Part shown: piece after piece, positions 34,312 through 42,729 of the stretch
How positions within the stretch are numbered: position 1 is the stretch's first letter
Layout of the letters: every line of letters begins with the position of its first letter
Source of the DNA: CAMYOC01 sp963704875
Lineage (GTDB): Bacteria; Pseudomonadota; Gammaproteobacteria; Steroidobacterales; XN24
DNA length: 64,000 bases
Assembly (NCBI GenBank): GCA_963704875.1
Contig: CAVPIA010000001.1
Span: forward strand, 77,323 to 141,322
Reading direction: 5' to 3'
Translations under genes and position numbers: made by a program
Notes under the pieces: generated by a model
Told to the model about the DNA's origin: nothing
What the model saw: the letters and a program-made list of their open reading frames with translations, nothing else
The model's database searches: none

Positions 34312-35592
34312 ATGGCAAAGATCACGCAGATTCGCGCCCGCGAGGTGATCGATTCTCGTGGCAACCCGACGGTAGAGTCGGATGTCATTCTGGATGACGG
34401 TTGTTTCGGTCGCGCCGCGGTGCCCTCGGGGGCGTCCACCGGCAGCCGCGAAGCGGTGGAGTTGCGCGACGGCGATACCGGTCGTTATGGCGGCAAGGGT
34501 GTGCGCCGGGCGGTCGGCAACGTCATCGGTGAGATCGCCAGCGCGTTGCGCGGCATGGATGTCAGCGACCAGGCAGCGCTGGATCAAAGGATGATCCAGC
34601 TGGATGGCTCAGAGAACAAGGGTCGCCTGGGGGCCAACGCCATCCTCGCCGTGTCGCTGGCCGCTGCCAAGGCGAATGCGGCGTCGGCGGGGCGCTCCTT
34701 GTTTCGCTGCATGGGCGAATCGGAATTCGTGATGCCGGTACCGATGATGAACATCATCAACGGTGGCGAGCACGCGGACAATTCGGTCGACATTCAGGAG
34801 TTCATGATCCTGCCGGTCGGCGCGCCCACTTTCTCCGAGGCGCTGCGTTATGGTGCGGAGGTCTTCCATACCCTGGCCAAGGTGTTAAGCGAACGGGGTC
34901 TCGCGACCTCAGTCGGTGATGAAGGCGGATTTGCGCCCAACCTGGAGTCCAATGAAGCGGCTTTGCAGGTCATCCTTGAGGCGATCGAACTGGCCGGCTA
35001 CCGGGCCGGGGAAGATATCTGTCTTGGTATGGACGTCGCCAGTTCCGAGTTCTACCAGGACGAGATCTACAATCTGGCGTCCGAGAGCCGTCAGTTTGAT
35101 GCAGCCGGATTCTCCGATTATCTGGAAGACCTGGTCGGCCGCTATCCGATTATCTCTATAGAAGATGGCATGGCGGAGGGTGACTGGGACGGCTGGCAGT
35201 TGCACAGTCAGCGTCTCCGGGACCGGATCCAGCTGGTTGGCGACGACCTGTTCGTCACCAACACGCGGATTCTTGCCGAAGGCATAGAGCGCAGGATCGC
35301 GAATTCCATTCTGATAAAAGTGAATCAGATCGGAACGCTGACCGAAACGCTGGCAGCGATCCGGATGGCGCACGATGCCGGCTACAGCGCGGTCGTCTCG
35401 CATCGATCGGGCGAGACCGAGGACGCGACTATCGCGGATATCGCGGTGGGTACATCGGCAACCCAGATAAAGACCGGTTCCATGTCACGCTCGGACCGCA
35501 TCGCCAAATACAATCAGCTCCTGCGCATCGAGGAAGAGCTCGGCGATGGTGCCCGTTATCCTGGCCGGCATGCGTTTCCGGTCAACGTCTGA
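34312..35592 (+). CDS. eno: Enolase
   Basis: Interconverts 2-phosphoglycerate and phosphoenolpyruvate; in many gammaproteobacteria it is also part of the RNA degradosome. The 426 residues show VIDSRGNPTVESDV, SGASTGSREAVELRDGD, GDEGGFAPNL and the catalytic-loop HRSGETEDATIADIAVG. ATG 34312 has AGGAG (34298-34302) 9 bases upstream. An in-frame start at 34279 is not conserved. A GGGGA/TCCCC mini-hairpin lies in the spacer before it. Confidence 0.97.
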   Translation: MAKITQIRAREVIDSRGNPTVESDVILDDGCFGRAAVPSGASTGSREAVELRDGDTGRYGGKGVRRAVGNVIGEIASALRGMDVSDQAALDQRMIQLDGSENKGRLGANAILAVSLAAAKANAASAGRSLFRCMGESEFVMPVPMMNIINGGEHADNSVDIQEFMILPVGAPTFSEALRYGAEVFHTLAKVLSERGLATSVGDEGGFAPNLESNEAALQVILEAIELAGYRAGEDICLGMDVASSEFYQDEIYNLASESRQFDAAGFSDYLEDLVGRYPIISIEDGMAEGDWDGWQLHSQRLRDRIQLVGDDLFVTNTRILAEGIERRIANSILIKVNQIGTLTETLAAIRMAHDAGYSAVVSHRSGETEDATIADIAVGTSATQIKTGSMSRSDRIAKYNQLLRIEEELGDGARYPGRHAFPVNV

Positions 35593-35646
35593 TGGCCGGG
35601 GGCCCGCGCTGAACAGCGGTCGTTCCAAGGGAATCGCGCTGGCGTG

Positions 35647-35955
35647 ATGCGCCTTATCCTCCTCGTGCTGAGCATGCTGGTCCTGATGCTGCAATATCGT
35701 CTTTGGGTGTCCGAAGACGGTTACCGCGGCGTCTGGGGTTTGCGCGAGGCAGCAGTGCTGCAACAGCAGGAGAATACTCAGCTGGAAGAACGCAATGCAC
35801 GTCTGGAGGCGGAGGTTTTGGACCTCAAGGAAGGACTTGAGGCGGTCGAGGAGATCGCCCGCACGGATCTGGGCATGATCGGGCGCGACGAGACGCTTTA
35901 TCAGATCGCGGCACCGGACCAGGATCCGGGAGCAGACGCGCCCGCAACGCCATGA
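35647..35955 (+). CDS. ftsB: Cell division protein FtsB
   Basis: A bitopic inner-membrane protein of the FtsQLB complex that activates septal peptidoglycan synthesis. The 102 residues have one N-terminal membrane helix (LILLVLSMLVLMLQYRLWV), then a coiled coil (about 38-75, Glu/Leu-rich), then a family-typical ARTDLGMIGRDETLYQI segment. The GTG at 35644, one codon before, is an alternative start. The gene lies between eno and ispD as usual, and its stop overlaps the ispD ATG. Confidence 0.92.
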   Translation: MRLILLVLSMLVLMLQYRLWVSEDGYRGVWGLREAAVLQQQENTQLEERNARLEAEVLDLKEGLEAVEEIARTDLGMIGRDETLYQIAAPDQDPGADAPATP

Positions 35956-36665
35956 GCCGATCGATGCCCCGTCTATGGGCGGTTATCCCGGCGGCGGGTT
36001 GTGGCAGCAGATTCGGTGGCGGATCGCCAAAACAGTACGCACCGCTGCTGGATCGGACAGTGATCGAGTGGTCCCTGTCGCCGTTTCTTTCGCGGCCGGA
36101 CCTGAGCGGCATCGTGGTTGCCCTGGCCAAACAGGACCGTGACTGGGCGCGGTGTCGGCCCGAGGACCCGCGACTGATTGAAGCGCCTGGCGGCGAGCAC
36201 AGGGCGCAATCGGTGGCTAATGCGCTGGCACTGATTTCGACCCGCGGGGACGCCTCGGACTGGGTCCTGGTACATGACGCGGCACGGCCCTGTCTTCATC
36301 CGGAAGACCTTGAAAAGCTGATCAACGGCGTAAAAATGAGCGATGCTGGCGGTTTGCTGGCGGCGCCGGTGGAGGACACCCTGAAGCGCGCCGAAGATGA
36401 TCGTGCTGTGGAGACCGTGAGTCGTGACAATCTGTGGCGCGCGCTGACGCCGCAAATGTTCCGACTGGGCGATCTGGATGCTGCACTGACTGCTGCGATT
36501 GCCGGCGGGCTCCCGGTCACCGACGAAGCCAGTGCGATTGAGATACGCGGCGGCAGACCGATACTGATCGAAGGCCGCGCGGACAACCTGAAGTTGACGC
36601 GGGCTGCGGATCTGCCGCTGGCCGCGGCGATTCTGAAGAGCCGGGAGCAGGCAGAATGCGTATAG
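35952..36665 (+). CDS. ispD: 2-C-methyl-D-erythritol 4-phosphate cytidylyltransferase IspD
   Basis: Forms CDP-methylerythritol from MEP and CTP in isoprenoid synthesis. The 237 residues have the Gly-rich nucleotide motif VIPAAGCGSRFGGGSPKQY, the VHDAARPCL segment and VTDEASAIE near the end. The ATG at 35952 overlaps the ftsB stop, and the last ten bases overlap ispF, so the two successive-pathway enzymes are co-translated. Confidence 0.95.
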   Translation: MSRSMPRLWAVIPAAGCGSRFGGGSPKQYAPLLDRTVIEWSLSPFLSRPDLSGIVVALAKQDRDWARCRPEDPRLIEAPGGEHRAQSVANALALISTRGDASDWVLVHDAARPCLHPEDLEKLINGVKMSDAGGLLAAPVEDTLKRAEDDRAVETVSRDNLWRALTPQMFRLGDLDAALTAAIAGGLPVTDEASAIEIRGGRPILIEGRADNLKLTRAADLPLAAAILKSREQAECV

Positions 36666-37129
36666 GACATGGTTTTGACGTTCATGCCTTTGGCCCTGGC
36701 GATCATCTTGTGCTTGGCGGGGTGCGTGTCGACCATGACCGCGGCCTGCGAGCGCATTCTGACGGGGATGTTGTGGTTCATGCCCTGTGTGATGCATTGC
36801 TTGGCGCGATCGCGGCGGGAGACATTGGTCAGCATTTTCCCGACACCGATGAGCGCTGGCGTGGGGCGGACAGTCGGGAACTGCTGCGCTCGGTGATGGA
36901 CAAGGTTTCATCGGCAGGGTTTGGCGTCGCCAATGCCGACCTCACGGTGGTCGCAGAGCGCCCGCGTCTGGCAGGGCATCTGCCGGCGATGGGCGCAAAT
37001 CTGGCCGCGGACCTGCAGATCGCGGTCGGTCAGATAAATCTGAAGGCGACCACCAGCGAAGGCCTCGGCGCGATCGGGCGGGGCGAGGGGATCGCTGCCC
37101 ACGCGGTCGTCCTGCTGCTGGCCCGGTGA
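36656..37129 (+). CDS. ispF: 2-C-methyl-D-erythritol 2,4-cyclodiphosphate synthase IspF
   Basis: Cyclises CDP-methylerythritol 2-phosphate to the 2,4-cyclodiphosphate with loss of CMP. The 157 residues open with MRIGHGFDVHAFGPG, where Asp and His bind zinc. AHSDGDVVVHALCDALLGA and the C-terminal TTSEGLGAIGRGEGIAAHAV are signatures. The ATG lies 10 bases inside ispD. truD follows, as in E. coli. Confidence 0.96.
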   Translation: MRIGHGFDVHAFGPGDHLVLGGVRVDHDRGLRAHSDGDVVVHALCDALLGAIAAGDIGQHFPDTDERWRGADSRELLRSVMDKVSSAGFGVANADLTVVAERPRLAGHLPAMGANLAADLQIAVGQINLKATTSEGLGAIGRGEGIAAHAVVLLLAR

Positions 37130-37241
37130 AGCGATCTCCCCGTTGTGGGCCGCATTGAGGGCGCCGCCAGTTATGGGTCAGCACATGAAGCCCGGATCAA
37201 CCGACGAGTCGATCAATCGCATGTCGCCGGAACGTATACCG

Positions 37242-38318
37242 ATGGATCAGGAAAACCGTCGTCCGGTGTCTGTGGCCCACGCCTGGCCGGCACTTGGCAT
37301 CAAGGGCCGGATCCGGGTCCGGCCAGACCACTTTCAGGTACGCGAAGAGCTGGGTTTTGAGCCGGACGGCGAAGGCGAGCACTGCCTGGTCCTGGTGCGC
37401 AAGACCGGCTGCAATACCCAGTGGGTGGCTGAGCAACTGGCTATAGCAGGCAGCGTGCCGGGGAGAGATATCGGATATTCGGGCCTGAAAGACCGGCATG
37501 CGGTCACAGAGCAGTGGTTCAGCGTCCCGGCGAAGGCCATGCAGCGACTGGAGGACACGGACCTGAGTGGCGCCGGCGTTGAATTGCTGTGCAGCGCCAG
37601 GCACCGGCGCAAGCTGCGCCGGGGAGTCCACCAGAGAAATCACTTTCGGATCATTGTGAGCGGTCTGACCGGGGCGGCTGAGTGGCGGGCACAGCTGGAA
37701 TCGAGATTGTCCGCCATCGCTGAACACGGCGTGCCGAACTATTTCGGGCAACAGCGTTTCGGCCGCCACGGTCGGAATCTTGAGCTGGTACGGCGACTGG
37801 CTGCGGGTCAGCGGATGGGCCGCCGCGACCGGGGTTTTGCGCTGTCGTCAGCGCGCAGCCAGATCTTCAATGCGGTGTTGTCTTCGCGGGTCGAGAACGG
37901 CAGCTGGAATCGTCTGTTGGAAGGTGACGTGGCCGCGCTGCATGGCAGTCGCTCGGTGTTCCCGGTAGCGCAGCTTGATGAGACCCTTGAGCAGCGCATC
38001 CGTGCCCATGATATCCATCCCAGCGGGCCGATGTGGGGCGTTGGCGAACTGACTACCCGGGGAACGGTCGCTGAGCTTGAGAACTCGGTTGCGTCCGGCT
38101 ACCCGGAGTGTGCAGCGGTGGCGATAGCAGCAGGTATCCATCAGGAACGCAGACCTCTGCGCCTGCCTGTCGGGAATCTGGCATGGGAAGTGACAGGCGA
38201 TGCGGTGCTTGTTTGCTTTGATCTGCTCAAGGGCGGGTTCGCCACGACGGTATTGAGTGAGTTCGCAGACCTGAGCGACGCGAGCAGCGATCAGGATTTC
38301 TTGCGCAGCAACACGTAA
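37242..38318 (+). CDS. truD: tRNA pseudouridine(13) synthase TruD
   Basis: Isomerises U13 of tRNA(Glu) to pseudouridine. The product from ATG 37242 has 358 residues (E. coli 349). The catalytic Asp is D84 in GYSGLKDRHAVTEQW. LRRGVHQRNHFRI and GVPNYFGQQRFGRHGRNL are family motifs. In-frame starts at 37143, 37173, 37185 and 37221 exist. I prefer 37242 because GGAA (37229-37232) lies 9 bases upstream and the N-terminus then matches the family. Its last 28 bases overlap the convergent smr gene. Confidence 0.92.
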   Translation: MDQENRRPVSVAHAWPALGIKGRIRVRPDHFQVREELGFEPDGEGEHCLVLVRKTGCNTQWVAEQLAIAGSVPGRDIGYSGLKDRHAVTEQWFSVPAKAMQRLEDTDLSGAGVELLCSARHRRKLRRGVHQRNHFRIIVSGLTGAAEWRAQLESRLSAIAEHGVPNYFGQQRFGRHGRNLELVRRLAAGQRMGRRDRGFALSSARSQIFNAVLSSRVENGSWNRLLEGDVAALHGSRSVFPVAQLDETLEQRIRAHDIHPSGPMWGVGELTTRGTVAELENSVASGYPECAAVAIAAGIHQERRPLRLPVGNLAWEVTGDAVLVCFDLLKGGFATTVLSEFADLSDASSDQDFLRSNT

Positions 38319-38827
38319 ATCGCGCCGGTGCCGCCATCCGTGACTCTGGCGGACGAATAGGCCAACACCTCATCGCGCTGCCGCAACCAGCGACCAATCC
38401 GTCGTTTTATCACCGGTCCATTGGGGCCTGAGCGCAAGCCCTTGCCATGGATCACTCGCACACAACGCTGATGGCGGGCGGCGGCCTCAAGCAGGAATTC
38501 GGCCAGGGCCAGGCGGGCATCGACTGCGTTGAGGCCGTGCAGGTCGATTTCGCTGGCAACGCTGAATTGACCTCGCCGAAGACGTTTGAAGTCGCCCGGG
38601 CTTAGCGCCGGACGCCGGAATGACAGCTCATCCCCGGTTTCCAGTTCGTCGGGATCGATCGCGCCCTCAAGGCTGTCCCGCAGCACGGCGGCCTCATCCT
38701 GGCGCCGGAAACGTGCCGCCGGTGGTGGCGATGGCGGCTGATGCGGGGCAGCGTCCACCCGCAGTCGCTTCACCTCACCGACAGAGCGTCGAAACAAATC
38801 GCTGTCTTCGTCATCCACTGGGGGCAT
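38291..38827 (-). CDS. Smr domain-containing protein
   Basis: The 178 residues end in a small MutS-related (Smr) domain: SEIDLHGLNAVDARLALAEF, then VRVIHGKGLRSGPNGPVIK and GTGAIYVLLRK. This matches the YfcN/SmrB family; E. coli SmrB is a nuclease that cuts mRNA at collided ribosomes, and the DLHG and HGKG motifs are present here. The first 90 residues are a charged, Pro-rich linker. ATG 38827 has GGAG 10 bases upstream. The in-frame TTG at 38833 is too close to it. It overlaps truD tail to tail by 28 bases. Confidence 0.88.
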   Translation of the reverse strand: MPPVDDEDSDLFRRSVGEVKRLRVDAAPHQPPSPPPAARFRRQDEAAVLRDSLEGAIDPDELETGDELSFRRPALSPGDFKRLRRGQFSVASEIDLHGLNAVDARLALAEFLLEAAARHQRCVRVIHGKGLRSGPNGPVIKRRIGRWLRQRDEVLAYSSARVTDGGTGAIYVLLRKKS

Positions 38828-38885
38828 AATCAACTCGCTCCTTGCGGTATAGTTAGTGCCAGTTTTTCCGGGTCCTGTCCAGCTT

Positions 38886-39638
38886 GTGAAAATCCTTTTG
38901 AGTAACGATGACGGCTACCGCGCCGAGGGCATCCTCTGTCTCGCACGATATCTGCGCGAACTGGGCGAGGTGGTGATGGTGGCGCCGGAGCTCAATCGCA
39001 GCGGCGCCAGCAATTCATTGACCCTGGATGCACCGCTGCGTGTCACCCGGGTCGAGAACGATGTGTATTTTGTCAACGGCACGCCCACGGATTGTGTCCA
39101 TCTGGCGGTAACGGGCCTGCTTGACGACGAGCCCGACATGGTCATATCCGGCATCAATGACGGGGCGAATCTGGGGGACGATGTGCTGTATTCGGGCACA
39201 GTTGCGGCGGCAATGGAAGGTCGATTTCTCGGGCTGCCGGCGTTGGCCGTGTCCATGGTAAGCCGCGGTGGAGGCCATTTCGAGACCGCTGGGCGTGTCA
39301 CGCTCGAACTGGTGCGCCGCCTGGTTGATCGGCCACTGCCGCAGGACTCAATCCTCAATCTCAACGTGCCGGACGTGCCGGAATCCGAGCTGACCGGCTG
39401 GGCGGCAACGAGACTCGGTCATCGCCATCGCGCCGAGCCAGTGATCCGGAGCAAGGATCCGCGGGGCAGACCGATTTATTGGGTAGGCGCTGCAGGACCC
39501 GAAGCCGACGCGGGACCGGGTACCGACTTTCACGCGATCTCTCAGCGTCAGGTGTCGATCACTCCGCTGCAGGTCGATCTAACGCGACACGCTGAATTGC
39601 CCGGTTTGCAATCCTGGCTGCAGGAAACAAACCCATGA
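38886..39638 (+). CDS. surE: 5'/3'-nucleotidase SurE
   Basis: A metal-dependent nucleotidase and exopolyphosphatase linked to stationary-phase survival. The 250 residues from the GTG at 38886 start with MKILLSNDDGYRAEGI, where the two Asp bind metal. PELNRSGASNSLTLDAPLRV and SGINDGANLGDDVLYSGTVA complete the site. There is no clear Shine-Dalgarno. An in-frame GTG at 38856 would add ten non-conserved residues. It heads the surE-pcm-yqaA-nlpD-rpoS cluster, and its stop overlaps the pcm start. Confidence 0.95.
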   Translation: MKILLSNDDGYRAEGILCLARYLRELGEVVMVAPELNRSGASNSLTLDAPLRVTRVENDVYFVNGTPTDCVHLAVTGLLDDEPDMVISGINDGANLGDDVLYSGTVAAAMEGRFLGLPALAVSMVSRGGGHFETAGRVTLELVRRLVDRPLPQDSILNLNVPDVPESELTGWAATRLGHRHRAEPVIRSKDPRGRPIYWVGAAGPEADAGPGTDFHAISQRQVSITPLQVDLTRHAELPGLQSWLQETNP

Positions 39639-40300
39639 TCTCGCCACTTGATCGCTCGGGCATCGGAATGACCTCGGCCCGGACCCGGGAGCGCCTGGTG
39701 GAGCGTCTCAAGGACAAGGGTCTCTGCGACCAGAGCGTGCTCAATCAGATCAGGGACGTGCCACGTCATCTATTTGTGGATGAGGCGCTTGCCAGTCGCG
39801 CTTATGAGGACACCGCATTGCCGATCGGACAGGGCCAGACGATTTCACAGCCCTATGTCGTCGCGCGCATGACCGAGGCGCTGCTGGCACCACCTCGGCC
39901 TTCGCGGGTGCTGGAGATTGGCACGGGCTGCGGCTATCAGACTGCGGTGCTGGCCGGACTGGTCGACGAGGTCTTCACCGTGGAGCGCATCGGCCCGTTG
40001 CAGCGAAAGGCGAAACAGCTTCTGCGCCGGCTGGATATCTACAATGTGAAGTTCCGTCATGGGGATGGCTGGGAGGGATGGAAGTCGCATGCTCCCTACG
40101 ACGGCATCATCGTAACAGCCGCGCCGCCGGAGAAGCCCAGAGCTCTGCTCGAGCAACTGGCGGATGGGGGTCGCATGATTATCCCGGTGGGGCCGCGCGG
40201 CCGGCAGGAGCTATTACAGATCCTGCGTTGCGGGGATGAGTATGAAGAGACCGTGCTTGATTACGTACTGTTTGTTCCACTCCTGACCGGGCGTCAGTAA
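39635..40300 (+). CDS. pcm: Protein-L-isoaspartate O-methyltransferase Pcm
   Basis: Methylates isoaspartyl residues in aged proteins, using S-adenosylmethionine, as the first step of their repair. The 221 residues have PLPIGQGQTISQPYV-type substrate loop (here LPIGQGQTISQPYVVARM), the SAM motif VLEIGTGCGYQTAVLAGL and YDGIIVTAAPPEKP. The ATG overlaps the surE stop. ATG 39668 is an alternative start. Its stop overlaps the next ATG (TAATG). Confidence 0.95.
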   Translation: MISPLDRSGIGMTSARTRERLVERLKDKGLCDQSVLNQIRDVPRHLFVDEALASRAYEDTALPIGQGQTISQPYVVARMTEALLAPPRPSRVLEIGTGCGYQTAVLAGLVDEVFTVERIGPLQRKAKQLLRRLDIYNVKFRHGDGWEGWKSHAPYDGIIVTAAPPEKPRALLEQLADGGRMIIPVGPRGRQELLQILRCGDEYEETVLDYVLFVPLLTGRQ

Positions 40301-40878
40301 TGCGGCTGTTCGGACCCCTGTATGACAAGGTACTCGCATGGGCCGCCCACCCCAAAGCGCGGTGGTATCTGGGTGGTCTGAGTTTCGCTGAGTCATCATT
40401 TTTCCCAGTGCCACCGGACGTGATGCTTGCGCCGATGACCCTGGCGCGTCCACAGCAGTGGTTCCAACTCGCATTGCTGACGACCCTGACCTCCGTCGCC
40501 GGCGGCGCGGCAGGCTATCTGATCGGCTATTTCGCACTGGATCTGGTCGAACCATGGATGCGCTCGGCAGGCTATTGGGAGCCCTATCTGCGGGTCCAGA
40601 CCTGGTTTGTCGAGTGGGGCTTTTGGGCCATCCTGGCAGCCGGGTTTTCGCCGATTCCGTACAAGTTATTTACCATCGCGGCGGGCACCCTGAGCATGTT
40701 TTTCCCGGCCTTTGTCCTGGCTTCGGTACTTGGCCGCGGCGCACGCTTTTTCCTGGTCGCATTTCTTGTGCGTCTGGGTGGTGAGTCGATGGAACTGCGG
40801 CTGCGGCAGAATGTTGAGATGCTCGGCTGGTTGTTTGTCGCTCTGCTGGTAGCGGCCTACTTCATCCTGCGTCACTGA
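40300..40878 (+). CDS. YqaA/DedA-family (SNARE-associated) membrane protein
   Basis: A 192-residue inner-membrane protein of the VTT/DedA superfamily. Visible are the short re-entrant region AESSFFPVPPDVMLAPMTLA, the family G-rich helix GGAAGYLIGYFALDLV, and FSPIPYKLFTIAAGTL with its conserved proline. Members are thought to act in lipid or osmotic homeostasis, some as flippases for undecaprenyl phosphate or phosphatidylethanolamine; the function of this subgroup is not settled. It sits between pcm and nlpD, overlapping both by one base, as is common in this group. Confidence 0.85.
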   Translation: MRLFGPLYDKVLAWAAHPKARWYLGGLSFAESSFFPVPPDVMLAPMTLARPQQWFQLALLTTLTSVAGGAAGYLIGYFALDLVEPWMRSAGYWEPYLRVQTWFVEWGFWAILAAGFSPIPYKLFTIAAGTLSMFFPAFVLASVLGRGARFFLVAFLVRLGGESMELRLRQNVEMLGWLFVALLVAAYFILRH

Positions 40879-41600
40879 TGCATTGGCGTTGGGTTCAGAT
40901 TCTCTCGCTTGTTGCTGTCCTGCTTCCCGGTTGCGCCGGGCTGGTCAGCTGGAACCCGGACTCCTATGTCGTCAGACAGGGCGACACGCTGTACGGCATC
41001 GCCTGGCAGCATGGCCTGGACCCGCAGAGCCTGGCCGCCTGGAACCAGTTAGGTAGCGGCAATCTGATCTTCCCGGGTCAGCAGATCAGGCTGACGGCCC
41101 CTGACGGCTGGCAGCCGCGTTCGGCTTCCACCAGCTCGAAATCGCCGGTTTCAGGCACCTCTTCAAACACCCCCGCGACACGCTCGGGCAAACGGCAGGG
41201 TACCCCGCCGGCGGCCACCCCGGCCGCACCCGGAAACTGGGTTTGGCCAGCCGACGGACGTCTGCGCTCACGTTTCGGTGAAGGCGCTCTGGGTGGCAAG
41301 GGGATCGACATTGGAGGACGCGCCGGACAAGCGGTTGTGGCAGCCTCCAAGGGCCAGGTTGTGTATAGCGGAAGTGGACTTATAGGCTACGGGCAGCTTA
41401 TTATCATCAAGCATAACGACGCGTATCTGAGCGCCTACGGCTACAACAGAGAGCTCTTCGTAAAGGAGGGTGATCGGGTCGCAGAAGGTCAGAAAATCGC
41501 GTCTATGGGGGAAGGGCCCGGTAAGGTGCCCGTCGTCCATTTCGAAATCCGGTTTCAGGGCAAGCCGGTTGATCCATTGCGTTATCTGCCGCCGAAGTAA
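40878..41600 (+). CDS. nlpD: NlpD-like LysM/M23 murein hydrolase activator lipoprotein
   Basis: An outer-membrane lipoprotein that, by homology, activates the amidase AmiC for daughter-cell separation. The signal ends in the lipobox LLPGC, lipidated at C19. A LysM domain covers 30-73, a Ser/Thr/Pro linker 80-120, and a degenerate M23 (LytM) domain 121-237. The metal ligands are incomplete: the usual first His is Lys in GKGIDIGG, and HxH reads HFE. This fits a non-catalytic activator. rpoS is 55 bases downstream; in relatives the main rpoS promoter lies inside nlpD. Confidence 0.92.
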   Translation: MHWRWVQILSLVAVLLPGCAGLVSWNPDSYVVRQGDTLYGIAWQHGLDPQSLAAWNQLGSGNLIFPGQQIRLTAPDGWQPRSASTSSKSPVSGTSSNTPATRSGKRQGTPPAATPAAPGNWVWPADGRLRSRFGEGALGGKGIDIGGRAGQAVVAASKGQVVYSGSGLIGYGQLIIIKHNDAYLSAYGYNRELFVKEGDRVAEGQKIASMGEGPGKVPVVHFEIRFQGKPVDPLRYLPPK

Positions 41601-41655
41601 GACGCAGACTCGCCGGGGTCAGATCGTTCCCGTGTGAACTGTACCAGGGGGGGAG

Positions 41656-42669
41656 ATGGTCGCGAATCGTGGGCGCACTGCCAGCGATGGCTCCAGCACT
41701 CCGGGCACTTCGGGATCCGATACGGAGACCGGAAAGACCGCGGGGAAAGGACATCGCGGGGATGTTGCGCCTGGCACATCCGGACCAGCGGCCGGTCGAT
41801 CCACCCCGACGCGGCCCAGGCGCCGCCGCAGTTCCGAAGAACTTGATGCAACCCGGCTGTATCTCAGCGAGATCGGTTTTTCACCGCTGTTGAGCGCAGA
41901 AGAGGAAGTCTATTACGGGCGACGTGCTCTGCGTGGTGATGAATCGGCACGCAAACGCATGATTGAGAGCAATCTCCGGCTGGTGGTCAAGATCTCCCGG
42001 CGCTACATGAATCGCGGATTGCCGCTGCTCGATCTGATCGAAGAGGGCAACCTGGGTCTGATACACGCAGTAAAGAAATTCGATCCCGAACGCGGATTTC
42101 GGTTTTCCACCTACGCGACCTGGTGGATCCGGCAAACCATCGAACGCGGGATTATGAACCAGACCCGAACGATCCGTTTGCCGATCCACGTGATCAAGGA
42201 AATCAATACCTATCTGCGTGCCTCACGGCAGCTTACGCAAGAGCTCGATCGCGAACCGAGACCGGATGAAATCGGCGAGTTGCTGGACAAGCCTGCAGAG
42301 GAAGTTGACCGGGTCCTGTCTCTGAGCGACCGGGTCGCTGCCAGCAGCGGCACGCTGGCCGGCGAGGGCGAGCGTAATCTGCTTGATGCAGTTGCCGATG
42401 AAGATTATGTAGATCCCGCCGATCAGCTACAGATGCGTGATATGCATGAGGTTCTGGAGACATGGCTGGAGCATCTGAGCGAGAAACAGCGTGCGGTGGT
42501 CGAGCGGCGTTTTGGCATTCACGGGTTCGAAAAGAGCACGCTGGAACAGGTTGGCAGAGAAATCGGCGTCACCCGCGAGCGGGTCAGACAGATTCAGATG
42601 GACGCCCTTGCGCGGTTGCGCACGATGATGGTCGGGCATGGGGTTTCGGAGGATGCCCTCTTCGATTGA
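41656..42669 (+). CDS. rpoS: RNA polymerase sigma factor RpoS
   Basis: The stationary-phase and general-stress sigma factor. Residues from about 61 on are typical: ELDATRLYLSEIGFSPLL (region 1.2), NLRLVVKISRRYMNRGLPLL (2.1), FRFSTYATWWIRQTIERGIM (2.3-2.4), regions 3.0-3.2, and GVTRERVRQIQMDALARL (4.2). The first 60 residues are odd: Gly/Thr/Ser-rich and net basic, with a run of four Arg at 55-58, where E. coli RpoS is acidic. ATG 41656 is preceded by AGGGGGGGAG. Total 337 residues against 330 in E. coli. Confidence 0.95.
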   Translation: MVANRGRTASDGSSTPGTSGSDTETGKTAGKGHRGDVAPGTSGPAAGRSTPTRPRRRRSSEELDATRLYLSEIGFSPLLSAEEEVYYGRRALRGDESARKRMIESNLRLVVKISRRYMNRGLPLLDLIEEGNLGLIHAVKKFDPERGFRFSTYATWWIRQTIERGIMNQTRTIRLPIHVIKEINTYLRASRQLTQELDREPRPDEIGELLDKPAEEVDRVLSLSDRVAASSGTLAGEGERNLLDAVADEDYVDPADQLQMRDMHEVLETWLEHLSEKQRAVVERRFGIHGFEKSTLEQVGREIGVTRERVRQIQMDALARLRTMMVGHGVSEDALFD

Positions 42670-42691
42670 CTGAGCCTCGATTGATTGAGCT
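42662..42691 (+). repeat. 15-bp imperfect tandem duplication across the rpoS stop
   Basis: TCGATTGACTGAGCC (42662-42676) is followed directly by TCGATTGATTGAGCT (42677-42691), 13 of 15 bases identical. The first copy contains the rpoS stop codon. It leaves the RpoS reading frame unchanged. Confidence 0.7.
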
Positions 42692-42729
42692 TCGAACGAT
42701 AGATCTGGCGACACGGCCGGCTGCCGCGG

